Shown in pieces: positions 17,585 to 27,451 of a DNA stretch of 64,000 nt. A model generated the notes under the pieces. It searched no databases and was not told where the DNA came from. It saw only the letters and a program-made list of their open reading frames with translations. A program made the translations under genes and the position numbers. Every line of letters starts with the position of its first letter. Within the stretch, counting starts at the first letter, position 1. Source of the DNA: UBA6168 sp964573725 (GTDB lineage Bacteria; Bacteroidota; Bacteroidia; Chitinophagales; Saprospiraceae); contig CAZNLJ010000013.1 in NCBI GenBank assembly GCA_964573725.1, positions 57,680-121,679 on the forward strand. The letters run 5' to 3'.

Positions 17585-17864
17585 GTGGTAAAGTTTTTAA
17601 CAGTTCGCTTGGTGTTTCGCTCCACCCATCCGATGGCGTCGAAACCAATTGCTCTAACGCGGGAAACCTGCGGTCTGTTATCTTTTTCTTATGTTTTATC
17701 AGCAGCGGTGTCAGATTCTACCGCTCGGTACGACCGCGGTAAGCATCGGGTCGATATGCACGGGTAAAGGTAGGCCTAAGGATGGGAAGCTGGGTAGCTC
17801 CGAATTGGAATCCACCGGAAGGGAAACAAAGGGGTATGCCCGGGGCAAGATCGAAGGACCAAGT

Positions 17865-17892
17865 GAGGCCCGTGCAAGATGCACGGGGCCTC
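17865..17892. repeat. Strong hairpin in gene-free region
   Basis: GAGGCCCGTGCA (17865-17876) pairs with TGCACGGGGCCTC (17880-17892) with one bulged base and an AGA loop. No T tract follows on either strand, so it does not look like a plain terminator. Confidence 0.55.
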
Positions 17893-18806
17893 GGACTTGA
17901 TTCCTGTCTGACTTACGGCAAGCAGGGTAGTTCCAGTCTACAGTTTCGCCTGCCATGCCGAGAAGTCGGTGTGGGGCAGCCCGGAGGTGTCAATAGTGTG
18001 TAATTGGTCAAGTAAATCGCTATCTGGCTATAGAATCGTAGATTCATCCGGTACTGCCGAAAAAAAATTGAATCTTAGGTCTTTATGGGTTCCGAGGTTC
18101 CCCTCGGCTGAAATTACGGATTGCCCTGGTCTTCCTGCGCTTGATGAAAGGTACGGGTTTGCCGGGTGGTGGACTTGTTCGGTGTCTGCCCGAAACGCCG
18201 GGGCGTCTTGTTCCGGATCCCGAAGGTTCCGAATCTTGGTTCGACTGGTCAAACTACGGAACCACCCGCCTATACCCCCGCTTACCTTCCTGACCTGGCG
18301 TACCAGGTTTCAAGCCACTGTTCTCCAGAGCAATTCCGTTCAATTTCAGAGATTATAATTGTTAATAAGTGGGATCGTTACGCTTGTTTATGGCCATGGG
18401 GTTTGGGTTGGACCCTGGCGAAAGATGTACTCGCGCCGGATGCCGTCCTTGGTTCCTGACCCGATTTGGGAAAGAAACTTCCGCATGATTGTTCCGACCG
18501 CGTGGCACGCCACGTTTAGGACGATACATCTTTTTTGAAAGCCCGGATACAAGGGTATGGGTCCAGTTGGCCGCAGGCGACTGGAGAAGTCTGAAGGAAA
18601 ATAATTTGTTGAGAAGCCGTACTCCGAAGGGATTATAGAGGTATTCCTGGGAAAGTTAGTAAGCTCGGTTTCCGGACTTTCTCATAGTATGGTTCGATCA
18701 CAGGTTATCACCTATTCTGATTTTAAATATTTAAAAATTATGCCAAACATTTGCCGCGGGCATATTTTTTTTGATGACCTGAGGATTCGACAACCGCACA
18801 AACGGT

Positions 18807-18831
18807 GCTGGCCTCGGAAACGGAGGCCGGC
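18807..18831 (-). terminator. GC-rich hairpin downstream of porZ
   Basis: GCTGGCCTC (18807-18815) pairs with GAGGCCGGC (18823-18831), 9 pairs with one wobble. It lies about 50 nt beyond the porZ stop on the minus strand. The following minus-strand sequence has only a weak T stretch, so this is a tentative terminator. Confidence 0.4.
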
Positions 18832-18882
18832 GGATGTCGACAGGTATTTCCGTGGACAGGATGCAGGGTGCCCTTTACTTGC

Positions 18883-21210
18883 TTACTTTCCCTTCATGAA
18901 CAAGACTTTCGCTACCGTGACATCCGGATCGAAACTGTTCTTGGAAGTGGCGAAAATGAGATAAACACCGGACTGCACTTTTCGTCCGGTATAATCTTTC
19001 CCATCCCAGGTGGCGAGACCGCCATTGGCTATCGTTTGAAAGACGAGCCGACCGGATACGTCCGTAATCTTGACGGTCGCATCTTCCGCCAGCCCTTTGA
19101 CGGCAATCGGGCCGTCGTAATCCGCCCGCACCGGATTGGGGAACACGGTGAGGTCGGGTTGATGGTATTCGCTGCCCCGGGTCGCATCGGTCCGGTAGGA
19201 GATGATGCCCGCCTGCGTCCCGATGAATACTTCCCCCTCCTCGTGGTCAAAAGCGAACGAGGTGATGTTGTTGTCGAATAGCGGACTGTTGTCCTTGGAA
19301 AAATACGCAACCTGCTCGTCACCTTGCGGTGAAATGACAAATACCCCGGTGGCGGTACCAAACCATTTCCGGTTCGCACCGTCGACTCCGATGGCCCGTA
19401 TGTCCTGGTATTCCAGCAGGTTGGCGCCGATGCCGTCGACCTCCACATACGGCAGGTTTCCCGTGCAAGGTCCGCCATTGTCGAACGGGTCACATTGGAA
19501 GACGATAGGGCCGAGCTTTGTCCCTACCCACATGGCTCCTTCCCGATCCTTGGTGATGGCCGTGATTTCGTTGGTAGGCAAGTTTGAATTGGCGGCGTTG
19601 ATGACTTTGCACCGGTCGTCCGATGGGTCCGATAACTCGCCCTCATCAAATATGACCAAGCCCGTGCCGCTGTTGGTGGACATGAGCCACTTATAGCCGT
19701 AGTCGTCCACCGCAACCTTGAAAAACTGGTTGTCTCCCACACAGGCCAGGTTGAAGTTCTGCCACTTGTTGTCGGCGGTAAGCACGGACAAGGGACGCGG
19801 CGCATTATGATTGCAAACCCAAAGGTTGTTGTCCGCGTCAAAGTCGAGGCCGGCGACCCGGGACCTTTCAAAGTCCAGTGTGGCCCACTGCAAGCTGGAG
19901 TTGGTCTCGTCATACACCGTGTAGGTATCCTGGGCCGGGTCGTATTCGACCAATGCATCCAGGAACGCGCCCGCGTAAATTTTCCCGTTCTCCGGATGGA
20001 TCGCAATGTCCAGGAAATCCGCGACCCCATTTAGCGCAGCCACATTGTTTGTGCTGTATGCTTTCCAAGTACCGTCGATATAGGAAAAAAAACCATCCCT
20101 GCGGAACAACGGGCTGAAGGTAAGGTTGACGCCCCCCGCGGCTACCCAGAGTTGCCCGTTGTCGAAAGCCATCTCGTACACATTGTTGGAATAGGGACTG
20201 TTCACATCGATCCATTGGCAATCCGCCGTAGCATCCGAAGCCACGCGGAAAAACCTTCCCTCATCGGCATACCAGATGCTCCCCGTTTCGTCTTCCAATG
20301 CATAGGTCGGTTTGTTGACACATTGCCCTCCTCCCGCGCGGAAGTCGCCCGTGCCCGAATGGAAGAAGACCTTCCCCGGACAATTCCCCAGGCAAAGGTA
20401 TCCGGCGATGAGTTGTGTCCCCTCGGCCGATAGGAATTCCGGGGTATAGCCGCTCGCATGGTGGACATAGCGGGCCGTTTGCCCGTCGTACCGATAAAGG
20501 CTGTCGTTCGCAGGGAAGAAAAGTTGGTCCTGGAAAACGGCCAGGGCATTGGAGCGGTATTCCGAAGGGAACCCTGAGGCATCCACCAGCCATTCCCAAT
20601 TGGAAAAATCATCGATGTTAAGTCCTGATGCGGGATCGGCCCTGTACAGTCCTTCTTCCGTGGCGGCGTAGATGAATCCCTGGAAAGTACAGGTGGCAAG
20701 TACCGGTACTGGTGTCTTGACGGTATTCGGGAAAAGCCCGCTGCGTAGGTTCAGGGTCGCCATACCGAAATTCGCCGATAAGTAGGCAAGGGAATCGTTG
20801 GCCATATGGATGTGGTAGATGATCTTCTCCCCCTGGATCAAAGTGCTCCTGGCGATGTCCGGCAGGGTGACGACGGAACTTTCGCGCAGCAGGTCGATGT
20901 TACTGTCGTCATATACGATCAGCAGGACTTCACCCTGCCGGTTGTAGCTGACCAGTTTGACTCCGGTCTGGCTCAGTCCTTCCACTTTGGTCATCCGTTG
21001 CAGGGCCCGGTCTGATTTGTCGATGACAAGCAGGGCGTGACGGGTCCCGTAATAGATGTTTGCGTCACTCTGTGTGACGCTGACACCTGCATGGAAGGGT
21101 AGGTGCGATTTCCATTGCCCGATGGCCAGGTCGGATTGGCCGTGCATCGGAGACCAGGACCAGCTGGTGAGCAGTATCCACAAGATGGCGTTGATGTGGG
21201 TTCGGTTCAT
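18883..21210 (-). CDS. porZ: Type IX secretion system protein PorZ
   Basis: A 775-aa protein from ATG 21210 (MNRTHINAILWILLTSWSWS), with a signal peptide ending near MHGQ. Two beta-propeller regions of two-component-regulator type follow (for example AIGQWKSHLPFHAGVSVTQS, YYGTRHALLVIDKSDRALQR, GAMWVGTKLGPIVFQCDPFD, AIGVDGANRKWFGTATGVFV). The C-terminal T9SS sorting domain starts at TVFPNPVRADYDGPIAVKGL and contains VSGRLVFQT and VQSGVYLI. PorZ is a surface component of the T9SS attachment complex that delivers anionic LPS to the PorU sortase. The 42 in-frame residues upstream of 21210 lack secretion-signal character. Confidence 0.93.
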   Translation of the reverse strand: MNRTHINAILWILLTSWSWSPMHGQSDLAIGQWKSHLPFHAGVSVTQSDANIYYGTRHALLVIDKSDRALQRMTKVEGLSQTGVKLVSYNRQGEVLLIVYDDSNIDLLRESSVVTLPDIARSTLIQGEKIIYHIHMANDSLAYLSANFGMATLNLRSGLFPNTVKTPVPVLATCTFQGFIYAATEEGLYRADPASGLNIDDFSNWEWLVDASGFPSEYRSNALAVFQDQLFFPANDSLYRYDGQTARYVHHASGYTPEFLSAEGTQLIAGYLCLGNCPGKVFFHSGTGDFRAGGGQCVNKPTYALEDETGSIWYADEGRFFRVASDATADCQWIDVNSPYSNNVYEMAFDNGQLWVAAGGVNLTFSPLFRRDGFFSYIDGTWKAYSTNNVAALNGVADFLDIAIHPENGKIYAGAFLDALVEYDPAQDTYTVYDETNSSLQWATLDFERSRVAGLDFDADNNLWVCNHNAPRPLSVLTADNKWQNFNLACVGDNQFFKVAVDDYGYKWLMSTNSGTGLVIFDEGELSDPSDDRCKVINAANSNLPTNEITAITKDREGAMWVGTKLGPIVFQCDPFDNGGPCTGNLPYVEVDGIGANLLEYQDIRAIGVDGANRKWFGTATGVFVISPQGDEQVAYFSKDNSPLFDNNITSFAFDHEEGEVFIGTQAGIISYRTDATRGSEYHQPDLTVFPNPVRADYDGPIAVKGLAEDATVKITDVSGRLVFQTIANGGLATWDGKDYTGRKVQSGVYLIFATSKNSFDPDVTVAKVLFMKGK

Positions 21211-21412
21211 ATTCGGTTGGATGGTTCGTTGTGCATAGACGCATTCCGGCTCCCTCGCCCCGTAAGCGGTTCGGAGCGGGATTGTACAGATGGGGTTGCC
21301 GGCGTGTAGCGTTGCCGATGTCATTATAACGCGCATACCCGCAAAAATTGCCCATGGGGTCAGCCATTCGTGCGGACGTGCGGGTGCCTGGTCTTGTGCT
21401 GCGCTTACTGGA

Positions 21413-21985
21413 TTACCGGTATACCGGATCTTTTTCCAGGTATTCGAAGACGGAATCCGGTACGAGATATTGGACGGATTTGCCGTCCTGCAGGCACCGC
21501 CTCACATAGGTGGCACTGATGTCGAGCAGGGGAGCCTCAAAGGAACGGATGTGCGGATGGTTCTCGTACACGGACGCATTTGTCCTGGGCCGCTTATATA
21601 GGTAAATCTGGTAATCACGCAGCAACAAGTCGTGGTTTTTCCACTTGTGCAAGGTGGCCAGGCTGTCTCCCCCCATGATGAGGACGAATCGTCGGTCCGG
21701 GTGTTTTTCCCGCAGGTAGGTCAGGGTGTCTATGGTGTAGGAAGGCCGGGGTAGCGAAAATTCTATTCCCGATACCCGAAGGTTCGGGTTGTTGCCGACT
21801 GCCAACGTGGCCAAATGCAGGCGGGTGTAGTCATTGGCCAAGGTTCGCTTGTCTTTCAATGGATTGTGCGGGCTTACAACCAGCCAGACCTGGTCGAGGT
21901 CTGTTTGCGTGGCCATAAAATTGGCAATGATCATATGACCGGTATGTACCGGATTGAAAGACCCGAAGAACAATCCTGTTTTCAT
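21413..21985 (-). CDS. nadD: Nicotinate-nucleotide adenylyltransferase
   Basis: A 190-aa nucleotidyltransferase from ATG 21985 (MKTGLFFGSFNPVHTGHMII), with the nucleotide-binding HTGH at 14-17 and DISATYVRRCL near the C terminus, the ISxTxxR-type motif. It forms deamido-NAD from nicotinate mononucleotide and ATP. VSPHNPLKDKRTL and VLIMGGDSLATLHKW also match NadD. It is divergent from fabH. A near-consensus -7 element (TATCTTTA on the minus strand, 22045-22052) lies about 60 nt upstream. Confidence 0.95.
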   Translation of the reverse strand: MKTGLFFGSFNPVHTGHMIIANFMATQTDLDQVWLVVSPHNPLKDKRTLANDYTRLHLATLAVGNNPNLRVSGIEFSLPRPSYTIDTLTYLREKHPDRRFVLIMGGDSLATLHKWKNHDLLLRDYQIYLYKRPRTNASVYENHPHIRSFEAPLLDISATYVRRCLQDGKSVQYLVPDSVFEYLEKDPVYR

Positions 21986-22219
21986 GTCGTGCAAACCACT
22001 TGGTTCCTGGCCGGAAATAGGTCGTTTCCCTGCCTTCGAAGCGGTAAAGATAAGCCTTGGCGCGGTTATTCAGAATTTTCGTACCTTGCGCCGCGCAAGC
22101 ATTGGGACTACTCCGGACAGGTTGCCGGAAAAAGGGCCGGCTGTACCCGCCCGGCAGTGCATCACCTGACACCCGGGTACGCCGACCCAACGAAATCAAG
22201 CATAAATGAAAAACGGATA

Positions 22220-23233
22220 ATGGGAACACTACGCGCAGCAATAACGGGCATCCATGCCTATGTCCCGGACGATATCCTCACCAACGCCGAGCTGGAGACC
22301 ATGGTGGATACCAATGACGAATGGATTTTCACCCGCACCGGTATCCGCGAACGGCGAATCCTCAAGACCCCGGGCCTGGCGACGAGCGACATGGGCGCAG
22401 AAGCCGTAAAGGGCCTCCTGGAAAAGACCGGTACCGCACCGGAAGATGTGGAACTCGTCATCTGCGCTACGGTAACGCCGGATATGATGTTCCCGGATAC
22501 CGCCAATCTCATCGCCTATAAGGCCGGCCTGAAAAACGCCTTCACCTACGACCTCGGGGCAGCCTGTTCCGGTTTCCTTTTCGCCCTGACCACCGGTGCG
22601 AAGTTCATCGAGGCCGGTAGCCACCGTAAAGTCATCGTCGTCGGCGCAGATAAGATGTCCTCCATCGTGGACTATACCGACCGCACTACTTGTGTCCTCT
22701 TCGGCGATGGGGCAGGGGCGGTCCTCCTGGAACCGGCAGCCGATGAATCCACCGGCATCATGGACGCCTGCCTGAAAAGCGATGGCGCCGGCGGCGGCAA
22801 CCTCTACCAACGGGCCGGCGGCTCCCTTCATCCGGCCTCCCATCAAACGGTGGATGCAAAACAGCATTTCATCGTCCAAAACGGCCGCCCGGTTTTCAAG
22901 GCGGCCGTGTCCGGTATGGCCGGTGTCGTCGGTACGGTCATGCAAAGGAACAATCTCCAGGCAGCGGACGTGGCCTGGGTGGTGCCGCATCAGGCTAACC
23001 TGCGCATCATCGAGGCCGTCGCCAATATGGCGGAGGTCCCCATGGAAAAGGTGATGGTCAACATCCAAAAATACGGGAATACAACCGCCGCAACCATCCC
23101 GCTCTGCCTGTGGGAATGGGAACCGCAACTGCATAAAGGGGATAACCTGATCCTGACCGCTTTCGGAGGAGGGTACACCTGGGGCGCCGTCTGGTTGAAA
23201 TGGGCCTATGATCCCGCCCGACGTACCGACTGA
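22220..23233 (+). CDS. fabH: Beta-ketoacyl-ACP synthase III
   Basis: A 337-aa condensing enzyme that starts fatty-acid synthesis from acetyl-CoA and malonyl-ACP. The catalytic triad is C116 (LGAACSGFLFAL), H257 (VVPHQANLRI) and N287 (QKYGNTTAATIPL). TNDEWIFTRTGIRERRI near the N terminus is the family signature. The ATG at 22220 overlaps the TAA of a four-codon reading frame (22206-22220, MKNG) as TAATG. It leads a same-strand run fabH-efp-accB-accC common in Bacteroidota. Confidence 0.97.
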   Translation: MGTLRAAITGIHAYVPDDILTNAELETMVDTNDEWIFTRTGIRERRILKTPGLATSDMGAEAVKGLLEKTGTAPEDVELVICATVTPDMMFPDTANLIAYKAGLKNAFTYDLGAACSGFLFALTTGAKFIEAGSHRKVIVVGADKMSSIVDYTDRTTCVLFGDGAGAVLLEPAADESTGIMDACLKSDGAGGGNLYQRAGGSLHPASHQTVDAKQHFIVQNGRPVFKAAVSGMAGVVGTVMQRNNLQAADVAWVVPHQANLRIIEAVANMAEVPMEKVMVNIQKYGNTTAATIPLCLWEWEPQLHKGDNLILTAFGGGYTWGAVWLKWAYDPARRTD

Positions 23234-23380
23234 CGGTTGCCGTCGGCAGACCTTCCCACTTCGCAATTTTATTTACCTTCGCGGCCGCTTTCGCCGGAAA
23301 GTCTTCCGGCAGACGAATCCGCTCAGCTACGGATACGCGTCATCAACCGAATAACCCAATCACAACAAAAAAAATTTTCG

Positions 23381-23941
23381 ATGGCAACAACATCTGATAT
23401 CCGCAACGGCATGTGCCTGGATTACAACAACGACATTTGGACCGTCGTCGAATTCCAGCACGTGAAACCCGGTAAAGGCGCAGCTTTCGTCCGGACCAAA
23501 CTGAAGTCCCTTACCAAAGGCAAGGTCGTGGACAATACTTTTCCCGCCGGGCACTCCATCCAGGAGGTCCGCGTGGAACGCCGGAATTTCCAATACCTCT
23601 ACCAGGATGACATGGGGTACAATTTCATGAATATGGAAACCTACGACCAGATCGTCCTGAATGAAAACCTGATCGAAAATCCGCAATTCCTCCAGGAAGG
23701 GATGAAGGTCGATGTCTTGTTCCTCGCTTCCACCGATACCCCCCTGAATTTGGAAATGCCCGCTTCCATCGAAGTGACCGTCACCTATACCGAGCCGGGT
23801 GTCCGGGGCGATACGGCCACCAACACCCTGAAACCTGCAACCATCGATACCGGGACGGAAGTCCGGGTTCCGCTTTTCATCAATACGGGCGAAAAAATCA
23901 AGGTGGATACCCGTACCGGCGACTACCTGGGTCGGGCCTGA
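23381..23941 (+). CDS. efp: Translation elongation factor P
   Basis: A 186-aa three-domain protein that rescues ribosomes stalled on polyproline. Domain I carries the tip loop HVKPGKGAAFVRTKL with the modifiable lysine at K32; whether it is modified is unknown, and no epmA gene is in the window. Domains II and III contain FMNMETYDQIVLNE, LEMPASIEVTVTYTEPGVRG and the terminal INTGEKIKVDTRTGDYLGRA. Spaced 147 nt after fabH, with a TACCTTCG -7-like box at 23274-23281. Confidence 0.97.
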   Translation: MATTSDIRNGMCLDYNNDIWTVVEFQHVKPGKGAAFVRTKLKSLTKGKVVDNTFPAGHSIQEVRVERRNFQYLYQDDMGYNFMNMETYDQIVLNENLIENPQFLQEGMKVDVLFLASTDTPLNLEMPASIEVTVTYTEPGVRGDTATNTLKPATIDTGTEVRVPLFINTGEKIKVDTRTGDYLGRA

Positions 23942-24169
23942 TAACGACTCGCATACCAAAGCCGCTGTGGGGTAGGCTCCGATGGACGGCCATGCATGGC
24001 ATGCGACTCTTGCCTTCCGCCGGATGGGTTGCGAATAATTCTTCTCAATCATTGTATCTTGTGCCAATACCCTCAATCTGTCGGCGCGATAGGGGGCTTT
24101 CAAGGAAAACAGTGGCATAACCAGTCGATTTTGTCCCTGTTTCTCTTTTTTGCTGAAAAACAAAGAGAT

Positions 24170-24691
24170 ATGACTTTCCAGGAAATTCAGGAGCTGGTAA
24201 AGCTTCTCAACAAATCCAATCTGGCGGAATTCAAGATGGAGAACGGGGACTTTAAGATCTCCATCCGGACCAGCCTCTACAAGGATACCAAAGCCACCCA
24301 GGTACTGGCGGCACCGCCCGTTCCAATTCCTTCCTCCCCCATGATGCCGCTGCCGGCACCCACCGCCGTACCGCCGGCACCTGCCGTGCCGGAATCCCCT
24401 GCCCCTTCCACCCCCGCACCGGCTAAGGAGGATAAGCCCGCCGGCAAGACATATCGGGAAATCAAATCCCCCATGGTGGGTACTTTCTACCGCTCCTCCT
24501 CCCCCGATAAGGATCCCTTCGCGGAAGTCGGCCAGTCTATCAAGCCTGGTGATACCGTTTGTATCATTGAAGCCATGAAATTGTTCAATGAAATAGAATC
24601 CGAGATCGGAGGTAAAGTCGTCAAGGTCCTGGTGGATAATGCCCAACCTGTGGAATATGACCAACCCTTGTTCCTGGTGGAACCGGATTGA
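24170..24691 (+). CDS. accB: Acetyl-CoA carboxylase biotin carboxyl carrier protein
   Basis: A 173-aa protein from ATG 24170 (MTFQEIQELVKLLNKSNLAE). A conserved N-terminal helix region is followed by a long Pro/Ala-rich flexible linker (about residues 45-92) and a biotinyl domain with the biotin lysine K137 in EAMKLFNEIE. KSPMVGTFYRSSSPDKDPF is the other BCCP hallmark. It carries carboxybiotin between AccC and the carboxyltransferase. A TATCTTGT near-promoter box lies at 24055-24062. Confidence 0.96.
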   Translation: MTFQEIQELVKLLNKSNLAEFKMENGDFKISIRTSLYKDTKATQVLAAPPVPIPSSPMMPLPAPTAVPPAPAVPESPAPSTPAPAKEDKPAGKTYREIKSPMVGTFYRSSSPDKDPFAEVGQSIKPGDTVCIIEAMKLFNEIESEIGGKVVKVLVDNAQPVEYDQPLFLVEPD

Positions 24692-24814
24692 TGGCTCCGC
24701 CACCTCCGGGCAGGCCGACGACCTTCCGGAATCGGTCATCCCGTAATACCCCCTTTCTTTCTTGGTCCTCGCTTTCATTATTCGCACGCAACGGGTGTGC
24801 AGCATACCATACTT

Positions 24815-26164
24815 ATGTTCAATAAAGTTCTGATTGCCAATCGCGGTGAAATCGCCTTGCGCGTCATCCGCACCTGCCGGGAAATGGGATTGAAAACAGT
24901 GGCTGTTTTCTCAACGGCCGATGCCGATAGCCTGCATGTTCGCTTCGCAGACGAAGCCGTCTGCATCGGCCCCGCCGCCTCCAAGGATTCCTACCTGAAT
25001 ATCCCCCGGCTTATGGCCGCCGCGGAAATCACCAACGCGGACGCTATTCATCCCGGGTATGGCTTTCTGGCCGAAAACGCCGATTTCGCCGAAATTTGCG
25101 GGGAATACGGTATCAAGTTCATCGGCCCGACACCCAGCCAAATTCGGTCCATGGGAGATAAGATCACCGCAAAAACCACGATGATCGCTGCCGGCGTGCC
25201 CGTTATCCCAGGCTCCGAGGGCCTGGTCACCGACTTGGCGGAAGCCATCGGCCTCGCCAGTGAAATCGGATTTCCCGTTATCCTCAAGGCAACCGCCGGC
25301 GGAGGGGGAAAGGGCATGCGGATCGTATGGGATAACGCATCCTTCGAAACCCAATGGAATATGGCAAGGCAGGAAGCCAAAGCGGCTTTCGGTAACGATG
25401 GTATCTATATCGAGAAATATATCGAAGAACCCCGCCATATCGAATTTCAAATCGCCGGAGACCAGTTCGGCACGGTCTGCCACCTCTCCGAACGGGAATG
25501 CTCCATCCAACGCAGACACCAAAAACTCGTGGAGGAAAGCCCCTCCCCGTTCATGACCGACGAACTGCGGGAACGCATGGGACAAGCCGCCATCCTCGCC
25601 GGGTCTTGTATCAATTATGAAGGCGTGGGAACAGTGGAGTTCCTGGTGGATAAATACCGCAACTTCTATTTCATGGAGATGAATACCCGTATCCAGGTCG
25701 AACATCCTGTCACGGAAGAGGTCATCGACTATGACCTGATCAAGGAACAGATCAAGATCGCCATGGGGGAACCTATCTCCGGTAATAATTACATCCCGGT
25801 CATGCATGCCATCGAATGCAGAATAAACGCGGAAGACCCCTACCGCGATTTCAGGCCCTCGCCCGGGAAAATCATCTCCCTGCATACCTCCAAAGGGCAT
25901 GGCGTCCGCGTCGATACCCACGTCTATGCCGGCTATGTCATCCCGCCTTACTACGACTCCATGATCGCAAAATTGATCTGCCGCGCCAGGACCCGCCAGG
26001 AATGTATCACCAAAATGGAACGCGCCCTCGATGAGTTCATCGTGGAAGGTGTCCGGACAACCATCCCCTTTCACAAGAAACTGATGAAGGACGAACGGTT
26101 CCGTTCCGGGCATTTCCATACCGGCTTCCTCAACGAGTTCGAACTCGGAACCCCGGAGGACTGA
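24815..26164 (+). CDS. accC: Acetyl-CoA carboxylase biotin carboxylase subunit
   Basis: A 449-aa ATP-grasp enzyme that carboxylates biotin on AccB with bicarbonate and ATP. The N terminus is MFNKVLIANRGEIALRVIRT. Later signatures are NADAIHPGYGFLAENADFAE, the glycine-rich ATP loop KATAGGGGKGMR, SERECSIQRRHQKLVEESPS, FMEMNTRIQVEHPVTE and AIECRINAEDP. Length is normal. It is 123 nt after accB and converges, with a 15-nt gap, on the DUF2851 gene. Confidence 0.98.
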   Translation: MFNKVLIANRGEIALRVIRTCREMGLKTVAVFSTADADSLHVRFADEAVCIGPAASKDSYLNIPRLMAAAEITNADAIHPGYGFLAENADFAEICGEYGIKFIGPTPSQIRSMGDKITAKTTMIAAGVPVIPGSEGLVTDLAEAIGLASEIGFPVILKATAGGGGKGMRIVWDNASFETQWNMARQEAKAAFGNDGIYIEKYIEEPRHIEFQIAGDQFGTVCHLSERECSIQRRHQKLVEESPSPFMTDELRERMGQAAILAGSCINYEGVGTVEFLVDKYRNFYFMEMNTRIQVEHPVTEEVIDYDLIKEQIKIAMGEPISGNNYIPVMHAIECRINAEDPYRDFRPSPGKIISLHTSKGHGVRVDTHVYAGYVIPPYYDSMIAKLICRARTRQECITKMERALDEFIVEGVRTTIPFHKKLMKDERFRSGHFHTGFLNEFELGTPED

Positions 26165-26179
26165 TTCCGCCACCATACC

Positions 26180-27451
26180 TCAGGCTTTCAGCAACGCCGC
26201 GCCGACGGCACACGCAAAGCAACGGAACCGATCGCAGTACTCCCGCTTCAAATGGATCAGGGCCTGCGTGTCGCTTGCATTGCTCATCTCCACACCCATC
26301 CGCTCCCATCCCCTCGTGATGGCGTTACGCTCCGCCATGGCTTCCTCCATCCATCCGATGACCCGCCGTTGTATGGACGGGTCGTCATGCTCCCCACCGT
26401 ACAGGTACAACAACGGGATGATGACGTTGGTGGCCAACAGATGTATGCTCCCCCGCCCCAAGGTCTTGTTCCGTTCAGGACTCTCCCGGCCGAAATGGTA
26501 GTGCGTCTGCCAATACCCCTTCAGGCGGATTTCGAAAAACGATTCCACCTCGGCCAAATGCCCGACTTCCAACAATTGGTAGAATAGCCGCCTGTGCCGA
26601 CTTAACAGCGCCGCCAGTTGCGCTATCCGAACGGTCGGAAAATTGCCCGGGTGTAACCGGAGAAACTTCCACATCACCGGATCTATCGGTTGTAGCTTGT
26701 ATTTCTGCCGTAGGAATTCGTACTCGCTCCGAAGTCGCTCCGGATATTCCCCCCGGATCGTTTCCGTCAGGAACCCCGCTTGTCCGAACAACATCGCCTC
26801 CACTTGCATCGGTTGGTCGATGTGCCATAGTATATGCCGGAAGGGTAGGGATTGTGCCAGCGCCGTAAATGGTAGCGAATTGACCGTCAGTCCCATCCCC
26901 CTGGCCAACGCCTGGTAGAAGGTCTCCTCCCAATTCCGCCCGTTCTCCAGCCATATATCCCGCATTTGCGATACCTTCCGCTCCAACCGCTCCATACCCA
27001 ACCGCCCCATCCATTGCCGGAGTATCAGGGGAGGGACCCCCTCCCACATGGTTTGGCACGGAATCCAGGACGCCTGTTGCTGCAGCCGCTGGTATTGGGC
27101 CGCCAACCGCGGTGGAATCCGGTTCCGCATTTCCAAACAGGGGATGTGGCTACCGTCCGGCCTCCACACCCGCTGGTCTTCCTCGTACACGACATGCAAT
27201 ATCACATTGTTGAACGACTTGTCGAATTGATGGCCGTGCCGCACCCAATCGGATGACCTCCGGTGCATCTCGACCGTACCGACCCATAAGGTGTCGCCTA
27301 TCCGTAATCTGGCTTGGGAAAAGTCGGCGCCGGAATTGCGGTTGTACAGCCCGGGGTCAATGATTTCTATCGGTTCTCCTTGTGTGGTGCGTAGACCGGT
27401 TTGGTCAAAACGGCGGGTCATCCATAAGAAATGGAGCAAATCCTCTTGCAT
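26180..27451 (-). CDS. DUF2851 family protein
   Basis: A 423-aa protein starting MQEDLLHFLWMTRRFDQTGL. Family features are IEIIDPGLYNRNSGADFSQA, VGTVEMHRRSSDWVRHGHQF and the cysteine-bearing C terminus EYCDRFRCFACAVGAALL. DUF2851 is widespread in Bacteroidota and has no established function. The protein has no signal peptide and is probably cytoplasmic. It is convergent with accC and has about 730 nt of gene-free DNA upstream. Confidence 0.9.
   Translation of the reverse strand: MQEDLLHFLWMTRRFDQTGLRTTQGEPIEIIDPGLYNRNSGADFSQARLRIGDTLWVGTVEMHRRSSDWVRHGHQFDKSFNNVILHVVYEEDQRVWRPDGSHIPCLEMRNRIPPRLAAQYQRLQQQASWIPCQTMWEGVPPLILRQWMGRLGMERLERKVSQMRDIWLENGRNWEETFYQALARGMGLTVNSLPFTALAQSLPFRHILWHIDQPMQVEAMLFGQAGFLTETIRGEYPERLRSEYEFLRQKYKLQPIDPVMWKFLRLHPGNFPTVRIAQLAALLSRHRRLFYQLLEVGHLAEVESFFEIRLKGYWQTHYHFGRESPERNKTLGRGSIHLLATNVIIPLLYLYGGEHDDPSIQRRVIGWMEEAMAERNAITRGWERMGVEMSNASDTQALIHLKREYCDRFRCFACAVGAALLKA

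Larger units (their letters stand above)
17585..18882. other. 1.3-kb gene-free interval between DUF6089 and porZ
   Basis: No convincing coding sequence, tRNA, tmRNA, SRP RNA or RNase P signature on either strand. It contains a 12-bp hairpin at 17865-17892, a CGTGGC/GCCACG inverted repeat near 18501-18514, and a GC-rich hairpin at 18807-18831 that could end the porZ transcript. Either an untranslated region, a decayed gene or an unrecognised RNA is possible. Confidence 0.55.
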
